9,294 bases of DNA from assembly GCA_016199255.1 (NCBI GenBank), contig JACQHA010000210.1, positions 1-9,294 of the forward strand, read 5' to 3'. Position numbers and translations under genes: made by a program. The stretch's first letter is position 1. Each line of letters starts with the position of its first letter. The notes under the pieces were generated by a model that was given only the letters and a program-made list of their open reading frames with translations, did no database searches and was not told where the DNA came from. Below are positions 1 through 6,374 of the stretch, piece by piece. The DNA comes from Deinococcus sp. (lineage in GTDB: Bacteria; Deinococcota; Deinococci; JACQHA01).

Positions 1-134
1 ATCTGCTCCATGTGCCACTTGTGCTGGGGGCTGTTCATGATCAAAGTGATCTGCGGCGGCGTGAACCCAGGGCACACTGGGCAGTTAGGGTACAGGTCTG
101 CCGTCAGGTCAATGATGCGCTTCACTGCCGGCAT
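1..134 (-). CDS. Cyclase-family metal-dependent hydrolase, N-terminal 44 codons (runs off left edge)
   Basis: Seen: an ATG at 134-132 opens a frame that stays open to the window edge. It is preceded by a near-perfect Shine-Dalgarno, AAGGAGG, five bases upstream, in the 12-base gap after the stop of the short-chain dehydrogenase. The translated start contains IIDLTADLYPNCPVCPG at residues 7-23. This resembles the opening strand and turn of the cyclase superfamily (kynurenine formamidase KynB, isatin hydrolase and relatives), which typically begin with a DLS/DLT motif followed by a P-x-x-PG turn. Family members are metal-dependent hydrolases of amides, esters or related bonds; the metal-binding His/Asp residues would lie beyond the edge. 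In this operon it could open a lactone or cyclic intermediate, which is inference only. The gene start is secure; the family call rests on a short stretch. Confidence 0.68.
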   Translation of the reverse strand, partial: MPAVKRIIDLTADLYPNCPVCPGFTPPQITLIMNSPQHKWHMEQ

Positions 135-146
135 AAAGCCCTCCTT

Positions 147-929
147 CTAGTCAAGCTGCGGGGAGCGAATGGTGAGCCCGCCATCCACCATGAGGGTATG
201 CCCGTTGATCTGCCGGGCGTCGTCTGAGGCCAGAAACGCTACAGCGGCGGCAATGTCCTCTGGGGTTCCCAAGCGGCCCAGAGGGTTCACCATCTCTTCC
301 CGCCTTCGCACCTCTGGATCACTGAGCAGCTTCTCGGTCATCTTGCTGGGTGTGGTGCTGGGTCCTACCGCATTGACATTGATATTGAACTTACCCAAAT
401 CCAGCGCCATGGCCTGGGTGAGCATACCGGCAGCGGCCTTGGAGGTGCAGTAATGCGGCAGGTTGGGAATGGCTACTTTGCTGGCTGTCGACGTGATGTT
501 GATGATCTTGCCCGAGCAGCGCAGCACCATGTCCCCGGCCACAACCTGGGAGCATATAAACATCCCGGTGACGTTAGTAGCCATGGTCCGCTCCCAGAGG
601 TCATCGGTGACTTCCAGGAACAACCCAAAAATGGCGATGCCAGCGTTGTTCACTAGAATGTCCACTGGCCCCCAGCGCCGCTTCACCTCAGCGACCATGC
701 GCTCCACCTGAGCACGGTTTGCCACGTCCGCTTCCACTGGTATGGCTTCACCGCCGGCCCGCTGGACATCCCGGCAGGTGGCTTCCGCCTCCCCCTTCGC
801 CGGTGGGTCCCCAGCGAAGTAGTTCACCGCTACCCGCGCCCCTTCTTGGGCTAGCCGGAGGCTAATGGCCCGGCCAATGCTCCGGCCGCCGCCGGTGACC
901 AGAGCCACTTTCCCCTGCAGCCTAGCCAT
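147..929 (-). CDS. Short-chain dehydrogenase/reductase (classical SDR, FabG/glucose 1-dehydrogenase-like)
   Basis: A 260-residue NAD(P)-dependent oxidoreductase, the normal length for a classical SDR. Seen: cofactor motif TGGGRSIG at residues 12-19; D68 after the fourth strand; NNAG at 94-97; and a complete catalytic set N119, S147, Y160 and K164, with the usual S-to-Y spacing of 13. The C-terminal MVDGG is typical. The second strand ends in VNY rather than an acidic residue, which favours NADP. A longer frame reaches upstream to 1037, but the ATG at 929 is preferred: the SDR fold starts there and AAGGAG lies seven bases upstream. That ATG overlaps the AroE-family stop within ATGGCTAG, so translation is probably coupled. 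By context it may oxidise a sugar, sugar acid or cyclic polyol. The substrate is not readable from the sequence. Confidence 0.9.
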   Translation of the reverse strand: MARLQGKVALVTGGGRSIGRAISLRLAQEGARVAVNYFAGDPPAKGEAEATCRDVQRAGGEAIPVEADVANRAQVERMVAEVKRRWGPVDILVNNAGIAIFGLFLEVTDDLWERTMATNVTGMFICSQVVAGDMVLRCSGKIINITSTASKVAIPNLPHYCTSKAAAGMLTQAMALDLGKFNINVNAVGPSTTPSKMTEKLLSDPEVRRREEMVNPLGRLGTPEDIAAAVAFLASDDARQINGHTLMVDGGLTIRSPQLD

Positions 930-1779
930 TGGCGAACTCCTTCTCCAAGGCCTGGCGCATGGCCGCCACTGGGGCTTCCACCCCGGTCCAGAGCTTGAAC
1001 CCAATGGCCCCCTGGTACACCAGCATGGGCAGGCCACTCATGACGGTGGCACCACGCTTCCCGGCAGCTTTCATAAACGCCGTTACCGGGGGATTGGGGA
1101 TCACGTCGCACACCAAGAGCCCCTTGCGAATCGAGACCATGTCGACCTTAGGCACATCATTCACATTGGGAAACAGGCCAATGGAGGTAGCGTTCACCAA
1201 GGTGTCAATGCCCGCAGGCACCGAGTACGGCTTCTGCCAGGGAACGTACTCGGCAGTGGCCTTGGTGCGCTTGTTGAGCAACCCCACCAGCTCCTGCCCC
1301 CGCTCCGGGGTGCGGTTCACAACAATGATGCGTTTCGCCCCAGCCAGCGCCAGCTCTACCGCAATGGCCCGCGCTGCACCACCAGCTCCCAGCACCACTG
1401 CGCTCCGGCCTGCGGGATCGAGCTTGGCGTCTTGGCGCAGGCCCATTATGAAGCCCTTGCCATCGGTGTTCTCCCCCAGCAGCTTGCCGTCCTTGTTCAC
1501 CACGGTGTTGACGGCGCCAATCAGCTCCGCCGCCGGGGTCAGTTGATCCAGAAAAGGAATTATGGCCCGCTTGTGCGGGATGGTCAGGTTGATGCCCCGC
1601 ATGCCGAAGGCCTTCAGGCCCGTCACCGCATCAGCCAACGCTTCGGGCGGCACCTTGATGGTCAGATAGCGCCAGTTCAGGCCAGCTGCCCGGAACGCTG
1701 CCTCCTGCATGATTACCGTAGGGTTCTCATCAACAGGGTAGCCGAACACCCCCACTAGCTCGGCCCGGTAATTAGCCAT
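922..1779 (-). CDS. aroE: Shikimate/quinate dehydrogenase (AroE) family protein with atypical substrate site
   Basis: 285 residues with the two-domain AroE layout. Seen: the substrate domain carries NLTIPHK with the presumed catalytic lysine K70, then N91, and NTDGKG with the catalytic aspartate D106. The nucleotide domain has GAGGAARA (131-138) and NRT (155-157), the usual NADP-selecting motif, then NATS (196-199). Q256 in LVYQ is the conserved substrate-contact glutamine. Odd: the N-terminal shikimate clamp, normally HSxSPxMHN after GxPV, reads ENPTVIMQE at residues 18-26. Both shikimate-binding serines are thus replaced (N19, T21). The usual DxxYxP tyrosine near residue 228 is a proline. 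The symbol denotes family only; a quinate-type or unrelated polyol substrate is as likely as shikimate. GGAGG lies six bases before the ATG. It follows a strong hairpin after the binding-protein gene and overlaps the SDR start by 8 bases. Confidence 0.85.
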   Translation of the reverse strand: MANYRAELVGVFGYPVDENPTVIMQEAAFRAAGLNWRYLTIKVPPEALADAVTGLKAFGMRGINLTIPHKRAIIPFLDQLTPAAELIGAVNTVVNKDGKLLGENTDGKGFIMGLRQDAKLDPAGRSAVVLGAGGAARAIAVELALAGAKRIIVVNRTPERGQELVGLLNKRTKATAEYVPWQKPYSVPAGIDTLVNATSIGLFPNVNDVPKVDMVSIRKGLLVCDVIPNPPVTAFMKAAGKRGATVMSGLPMLVYQGAIGFKLWTGVEAPVAAMRQALEKEFANG

Positions 1780-1797
1780 GTCGGTCCTCCATAAACA

Positions 1798-1825
1798 GTG
1801 GCCGGGGACTGATGTCCCCGGCCAC
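1798..1825 (-). terminator. Perfect 12-bp intercistronic hairpin (partial terminator or mRNA stabiliser)
   Basis: Arms GTGGCCGGGGAC (1798-1809) and GTCCCCGGCCAC (1814-1825) pair perfectly around a 4-base loop. On the minus strand the structure sits 13 bases after the binding-protein stop and is followed by TGTTTAT, a poor U-tract, then by the ribosome site of the AroE-family gene. The weak U-tract suggests read-through. The common role of such a hairpin behind a periplasmic binding-protein gene is to protect the upstream message or attenuate the downstream genes, so that binding protein exceeds enzymes. The structure is certain; its role is inferred. Confidence 0.75.
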
Positions 1826-1838
1826 CTGTCGTCAAACC

Positions 1839-2804
1839 TTAAGGAACCCTTGGAGTCGAGGCCTCGCTGATGTTGTCGATGGTGATCACACTCGGGTCCA
1901 GCAGCACCGTCTCGTTGCTGGGCCGGACGCCGTTCCTGATGAAGTCCACCAGGGTACCCACGGCCAACCCTGCCTGCTCATTGGGGAACTGATCTACAGT
2001 GCCCGTGAGCTTGCCCTCCTCAATGAGGTCCAGGGCGAAGTCGAGGGCATCAAAGCCCACAATGACGAAGTTGCCGGGGTTGAGGCCGCGGGCCTCAACG
2101 GCCTCTACGGCACCAGACACCATATCATCGTTGGCGGCGAACAGCCCCTCAAAGCCCGGGTTCTCAGCAGAAGAGCCCAGGCTGGATAGGATGTTCTCGG
2201 TCACGATGAGGCCCTGGTCGGCGTTGAAAAGCGCAGTCTGCTGGGCCACCCGCACAATCCCCGGGAACGCAGCGATGGCCTCGTTGAAGCCAGCGCTCCG
2301 GTCAATGGCTGGAGAGGCGCCTGGCGTGCCCTGCAGCTCGATAACTCTGCCCTGGCCATTTAGGCGCTGGGCGATGTAGTTTCCGGCAGCCCGGCCACCG
2401 GCCACGTTGTCAGCACCCACATGGGCCAGGATGGGGGTACCAGCCGCTGCCCGCCGGTCCACGGTCACCACCGGGATATTGGCGGCGGCAGCAGCCGCGA
2501 AGCAACCAGCTAGCCCATCCACAGTACGCGGGCTGATGACGATGCCGTCGACGCCCTGAGCGATGACGTTCTCACATCCAGCAAGCTGGGTGGCATCGTC
2601 ATCCTGGCCATCAAGCTCGATGATGTTCACGCCGCCAATCTCCGCGGCTGCGGCCTGCGCCCCATCGAACATGACGGCGAAGAAGGGGAAGACCGAGCCA
2701 GGAATGGAGTAGGCGATGTCCAGTGTCTCCTGACGGGCCACGCCTAGGGAGAACATAGCCACGCCAAGGATGAGTACCCCAAAAAGCCGAACGATATTCC
2801 TCAT
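1839..2804 (-). CDS. Ribose-type (CUT2) sugar ABC transporter periplasmic binding protein
   Basis: 321-residue type I periplasmic sugar-binding protein related to RbsB. It captures a sugar and delivers it to the permease encoded just upstream. Seen: basic N-terminus and hydrophobic stretch (residues 5-23) forming a signal peptide, with a likely signal peptidase I site after GVA (about residue 23). There is no lipobox cysteine. The ligand-contact positions known from RbsB have counterparts: F41/F42 in PFF, D116-R117 in VDRR, R169 in DRSAGF, N225 in AANDD, D252 in GFDAL and Q272 in VDQ. The aromatic, Asp-Arg, Arg, Asn, Asp, Gln set is thus intact, which fits a pyranose-form pentose or similar sugar. 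TAAGGAGGG lies about seven bases before the ATG. Order ATPase-permease-binding protein matches rbs-like operons. The exact substrate is unknown. Confidence 0.93.
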   Translation of the reverse strand: MRNIVRLFGVLILGVAMFSLGVARQETLDIAYSIPGSVFPFFAVMFDGAQAAAAEIGGVNIIELDGQDDDATQLAGCENVIAQGVDGIVISPRTVDGLAGCFAAAAAANIPVVTVDRRAAAGTPILAHVGADNVAGGRAAGNYIAQRLNGQGRVIELQGTPGASPAIDRSAGFNEAIAAFPGIVRVAQQTALFNADQGLIVTENILSSLGSSAENPGFEGLFAANDDMVSGAVEAVEARGLNPGNFVIVGFDALDFALDLIEEGKLTGTVDQFPNEQAGLAVGTLVDFIRNGVRPSNETVLLDPSVITIDNISEASTPRVP

Positions 2805-2885
2805 GCTGTTTCCCTCCTTAAGAATATTCTCTCCAGTTCAAGTATAGTTGCGACCAGATTTTCCTGCTGACCACCTCCTAGACGA

Positions 2886-3989
2886 CTAGCGATTGCGGCG
2901 GCGGCTGATCTGATCCACCAGCACGGCGCCCACAATGATAGCTCCCCGGATCACGTACTGGTAGTAGGCGGACACATTCATCAGCACCAACCCGTTGCCC
3001 AGCACACCAATCAGTAGTGAGCCAATAAGAGTGCCAAACACTGACCCCCTGCCGCCAGAGAGGCTTGTACCGCCTATCACCACCCCAGCGATCACATCGA
3101 GCTCATAGCCATCACCGGCTATAGGAGAGCCTGAGTTCAGCCTGGCGGTGAGGATTAGGGAGGCCAGTGAGGCAGAGAAACCGCAGAGGATGAAAACCAG
3201 AGTTTTCACAGCGTCCACGTTGATGCCAGATAGCCGAGCAGCATTCTCATTGCCACCAATAGCGTAGATGTAACGACCCAGGCTAGTGCGCCGCAGCAGA
3301 ATATTGCCACAAGCAATGATCACTACATACACCAGGATGGGCACTGGGATGAGCAACTGGGACCCATGAAATGGCAAGAAATCAAGGTAGCCGGTTCCTA
3401 TAAACCTGAAGTCGTCCTTGAGCCCTCGAATAGGCAACCCATTGTCGGTGGACAGCAGCGCTGCCCCACGTAGCCCGGCCATAACCCCCAGCGTCACCAC
3501 AAACGATGGCATGTTGCCCTTGGTAACCAAGGTGCCCACCACCAGACCGGTGGTGGCGCCAATCGCCAGCGGCAAGAGCATGGAGGCGAGGAACCCATAG
3601 CCGTCACGCTGCAGAATGGCGGCAATCACGCCACTGAACGCCACGATGGAGCCCACCCCTAGGTCAATGCCGCCAATCAGGATCACCAGGGTTTGCCCGA
3701 CGGCAATGATGCCCGTGACCGACACTTGCCGGATGACATTGAGAATGTTGACCTTGGAGGCAAACACCGGCTGGCAGATGCTGCCATCTTTCACCAGGGT
3801 GAGACTAGCAACTTGCTCCCACACGTCGCACGGCCCCTGGCGGTTGCGCCACGGGCCGATGACGGTGAATACCAGGCACAGCGCCAAGAGGATCAATAGG
3901 GTACCGAAGCGCTGGAAGAAACGCCGACTTACAGCCCCCCGGGGTACCGGCCGCGCCGGAACCGCCACTGCCCGTTCGCGCACTGCCAT
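2886..3989 (-). CDS. Ribose-type (CUT2) sugar ABC transporter permease (RbsC-like)
   Basis: 367-residue inner-membrane permease of the RbsC/AraH family, probably working as a dimer with the neighbouring ATPase. Seen: a basic cytoplasmic N-terminus of about 28 residues, a first membrane helix (about 29-45), then a series of hydrophobic segments. Family landmarks are GGIDLGVGSIVAFSG (106-120), the cytoplasmic coupling region GRYIYAIGGNENAARLSGI (238-256), and VIGGTSLSGGRGSVFGTLIG (304-323). Odd: between the first two membrane segments there is an extended, probably periplasmic loop (about 46-78) with two cysteines, C54 and C72. E. coli RbsC, as far as I recall, has a shorter link there. The gene begins 15 bases after the ATPase stop with a purine-rich AGGGAAG site overlapping the start region. 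It ends 81 bases before the binding-protein start. Confidence 0.93.
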   Translation of the reverse strand: MAVRERAVAVPARPVPRGAVSRRFFQRFGTLLILLALCLVFTVIGPWRNRQGPCDVWEQVASLTLVKDGSICQPVFASKVNILNVIRQVSVTGIIAVGQTLVILIGGIDLGVGSIVAFSGVIAAILQRDGYGFLASMLLPLAIGATTGLVVGTLVTKGNMPSFVVTLGVMAGLRGAALLSTDNGLPIRGLKDDFRFIGTGYLDFLPFHGSQLLIPVPILVYVVIIACGNILLRRTSLGRYIYAIGGNENAARLSGINVDAVKTLVFILCGFSASLASLILTARLNSGSPIAGDGYELDVIAGVVIGGTSLSGGRGSVFGTLIGSLLIGVLGNGLVLMNVSAYYQYVIRGAIIVGAVLVDQISRRRNR

Positions 3990-4004
3990 CTTCCCTGACT
4001 CCCT

Positions 4005-5486
4005 CTAGGCAGCGCAGGCCAGGATTGCCTCCTGGGTGGCCTGCTCCCTGGTGAACTCCCCGTTAATGCGCCCCTCCTTCACGACCAAGATGCGGTCAGA
4101 CATGCCCAGGATCTCGGGCAGCTCGCTGGAAATCATAATAATTGACACCCCATCTTTGGCCAGGCGGCTCATCAGGGCGTGTACCTCGGCCTTGGCGCCT
4201 ACGTCAATGCCCCGGGTGGGTTCGTCCATAATGAGAATCTTGGGCCTGGTAGCCAGCCACTTGGCAACCACCACCTTCTGCTGGTTCCCGCCTGAGAGGT
4301 TCAGCACTTCCTGCTCCTGGCTAGGGGTGCGGATGTCTAGCTTCTTGATGTAGTCAGCGGTAACCTCCCGCTCCTGGGCGAAGTCCACAAAGCCCAGGCG
4401 AGTCATCCCCCACAGGCTGGCCAGGGTGACGTTCTCCCGCACCGTCATTCCTAGGATCAGCCCCTGCAGTTTCCGGTCTTCGGTGACGAAGCCAAACCCT
4501 AGCCGAAGGGCATCCCGGGGATTTCTGATACGCACTGGCTTGCCTTCTAGCAGGATCTCTCCACTATCCTTAGGGTCGGCACCAAATAAAGCCCGTACTA
4601 GCTCGGTGCGCCCGGCACCGATCAAGCCTGCCACACCCAGGATTTCCCGCCGGCGCAGGACGAAGCTGATGTCGTCCAGAACTCCTCGACGGGTTAGGTG
4701 GCGTACTTCTAGCACCGGCTCCCCAATCTCCACCTGCTCTTTCGGGAACAACGTGGTCAGCTCTCGGCCTACCATCATGCTGATCAGCATTGGGGAAGTG
4801 GCGTCTTTGACGAGATGGGTTCCCACTAGCTGCCCATCGCGCAGCACCGTCACTTGGTCGGCAATTCTGAAGATCTCCTCCAGCCGGTGACTTATGTACA
4901 CCACCGCCACACCCTGGGTCTTGAGCCGGCCGATGATCTGGAAGAGGGTCTCGGTCTCGCGTTCAGTGAGCGCCGAGGTGGGCTCGTCCATGACGATCAC
5001 CTCGGCATTGCGCGACAGCGCCTTGGCGATCTCCACCATTTGTTGCCGGGCCACAGTCAGATCTTCCACCAGGGCACGCACATTCAACTCAATCCCCAGC
5101 CGGTCCACTAGCGCCTGGGCATCGGCATAGAGCTTGTTCCAGTCAACAAAAGCTCCGGACTTGGGAAGCCGGCCCAGGAAGATATTTTCTGCCACCGACA
5201 GATTCGGCGCCAGGTTCAGCTCCTGGTGAATCATGCTGATGCCGTGGTCCATGGCCTGGCGGGGGTTGGTGATCTCGACTTTTCGCCCTTTGAGCAAGAT
5301 CTCCCCGGCGTCGCGGCTGTAGACCCCGGCCACAATTTTCATCAGGGTTGACTTCCCTGCTCCGTTCTCGCCGATAACCGCATGCACCTCGCCTCCCTGC
5401 ACCTCCAGGTCTACCTTAATGAGTGCCTGGACGCCAGGAAAGGCCTTGCTAATGCTGCGCACCTGGATCAGTGGGGCAGTGGTCAC
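4005..5486 (-). CDS. Ribose-type (CUT2) sugar ABC transporter ATP-binding protein (RbsA-like)
   Basis: 493-residue tandem ATPase that powers the sugar importer. First domain: Walker A GENGAGKST (39-47), Q-loop Q88, a degenerate signature around LTVARQQ (143-149), Walker B VIVMDEPTSA ending at A172, and switch H200. Second domain: Walker-A-like GLIGAGRTE (287-295) with arginine for lysine, intact signature LSGGNQQK (397-404), Walker B LIMDEPTRG (418-426), and ISSELPE where the switch histidine would be. This asymmetry is normal for RbsA/MglA-type proteins. Start choice: the frame extends to 5537, but that would overlap the upstream gene by 50 bases. The GTG at 5486 lies one base past that gene's stop, has GAGGAG six bases upstream, and gives the usual family N-terminus, so it is preferred. 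One-base spacing implies translational coupling with the dehydratase-like gene. Confidence 0.94.
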   Translation of the reverse strand: MTTAPLIQVRSISKAFPGVQALIKVDLEVQGGEVHAVIGENGAGKSTLMKIVAGVYSRDAGEILLKGRKVEITNPRQAMDHGISMIHQELNLAPNLSVAENIFLGRLPKSGAFVDWNKLYADAQALVDRLGIELNVRALVEDLTVARQQMVEIAKALSRNAEVIVMDEPTSALTERETETLFQIIGRLKTQGVAVVYISHRLEEIFRIADQVTVLRDGQLVGTHLVKDATSPMLISMMVGRELTTLFPKEQVEIGEPVLEVRHLTRRGVLDDISFVLRRREILGVAGLIGAGRTELVRALFGADPKDSGEILLEGKPVRIRNPRDALRLGFGFVTEDRKLQGLILGMTVRENVTLASLWGMTRLGFVDFAQEREVTADYIKKLDIRTPSQEQEVLNLSGGNQQKVVVAKWLATRPKILIMDEPTRGIDVGAKAEVHALMSRLAKDGVSIIMISSELPEILGMSDRILVVKEGRINGEFTREQATQEAILACAA

Positions 5487-5487
5487 T

Positions 5488-6372
5488 CTAAGCTCCTCTT
5501 CGCACCGGATTACGCAACGTGCCAATACCGTTGACACTAATCTCTAAGAGGTCTCCGGCCTCGAGGGTGAAGTTATCCGGCGGCACAACGCCAGTTCCAG
5601 TGAGCAGAATGGCACCGTGAGGGAAAGCGTTATCCTTGCCCAAGTAGCTGATGAGCTCGTCGAAGGAGCGCTTCATGTTCCCCACCGAGGTGTCCCCAGC
5701 AAACGCCACCTGATTTCCCCGCCGGATCACCAAAGAGATACGCAGGGCCTTGGGGTCAGGGACGGCCTGGGCCAGGGTCACCACCGGCCCCAGGGCACAG
5801 CTCCCCAGGTACACCTTGGCCTGAGGTAGGTACAGGGGGTTCTCGCCTTCGATATCCCGGGAACTCATGTCGTTCCCGATGGTGTACCCTACCAATCTTA
5901 ACTCCGGCGATAGCATCAGGGCTAATTCTGGCTCGGGTACATTCCACTTGGCATCAGTACGAATTACTACTGGAGCATTGGGACCCACCGTGCGGTGTGG
6001 AGTGGCTTTGAAGAACAGCTCGGGCCGGGGTGCTGTGTACACCCGGTCATAAAAGCTGCCGGCAGACCCTGACTCGGTCATCCGCGCCTGGCGGCTCCTG
6101 GTATAGGTGACACCCGCCGCCCACACCTCCTGGGTATCTATAGGCGGCAACAAGTAGGGATACGGGCCAGGGGACCGGTCCAGTTCCTGGAAGCTATACC
6201 TGGGTTGGGCGGTGATTTTCTCCAGCTCTGTTGCCAGATCACTTTGGGAAAGCAGTGTCTCCAATGCCCCGAACCGGCGAGGATCAAGTGAAGTCAGGTC
6301 AATGACGCTCCCGGAGCGCACCAGCCCAATCCGGCCTCCCTGCCCAGGAACTAGGAAGCGGCAGAGTTGCAT
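5488..6372 (-). CDS. FAH-fold 2-keto-3-deoxypentonate dehydratase-like protein (KdaD-like)
   Basis: 294-residue protein of the fumarylacetoacetate hydrolase superfamily. It most resembles 2-keto-3-deoxy-D-arabinonate dehydratase, which converts the keto-deoxy acid to 2,5-dioxopentanoate (alpha-ketoglutaric semialdehyde) and water. Seen: VWAAGVTYTRSRQAR (83-97), RPELFFKATPHRTVGP (116-131), metal-ligand pair PEPEL (E147, E149), and GNDMSSRDIEGENPLYLPQA (166-185) with ligand D168. K186 follows. The E-x-E to D spacing of 19 agrees with my memory of the Sulfolobus KdaD site. The N-terminal domain (about 1-78) is the usual small FAH lid. Context supports the function: the gene starts two bases after the stop of an aldehyde dehydrogenase that would use its product. 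GGGAAG within the end of that gene serves as ribosome site. Other FAH activities (hydrolase, decarboxylase, pyruvate-releasing) cannot be excluded. Confidence 0.85.
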   Translation of the reverse strand: MQLCRFLVPGQGGRIGLVRSGSVIDLTSLDPRRFGALETLLSQSDLATELEKITAQPRYSFQELDRSPGPYPYLLPPIDTQEVWAAGVTYTRSRQARMTESGSAGSFYDRVYTAPRPELFFKATPHRTVGPNAPVVIRTDAKWNVPEPELALMLSPELRLVGYTIGNDMSSRDIEGENPLYLPQAKVYLGSCALGPVVTLAQAVPDPKALRISLVIRRGNQVAFAGDTSVGNMKRSFDELISYLGKDNAFPHGAILLTGTGVVPPDNFTLEAGDLLEISVNGIGTLRNPVRRGA

Positions 6373-6374
6373 AG

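Noticed and set aside
12..227. Plus-strand frames opposite the left-edge and other genes
   Set aside because: They have no recognisable domains or convincing ribosome sites and are shadows of the GC-rich minus-strand genes with clear protein families.
930..1037. Upstream 36-codon extension of the short-chain dehydrogenase to an ATG at 1037
   Set aside because: It lies wholly inside the AroE-family gene, has no SDR-like sequence, and the ATG at 929 has AAGGAG at good spacing and gives the normal SDR N-terminus.
2805..2885. Possible internal promoter (TATACT or TATTCT) or 18-codon leader ORF starting GTG before the binding-protein gene
   Set aside because: No acceptable -35 hexamer lies 16-18 bases upstream of either -10-like box, and the GTG is too close to its purine-rich site. 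The small ORF is probably chance.
4599..4628. Arginine in place of lysine in the second Walker A of the ABC ATPase
   Set aside because: This is usual for the second domain of RbsA/MglA-type tandem ATPases and is not a defect specific to this gene.
5487..5537. Upstream 17-codon extension of the ABC ATPase to an ATG at 5537
   Set aside because: It would overlap the KdaD-like gene by 50 bases, adds cysteine-rich sequence unlike the family, and the GTG at 5486 has a GAGGAG site.
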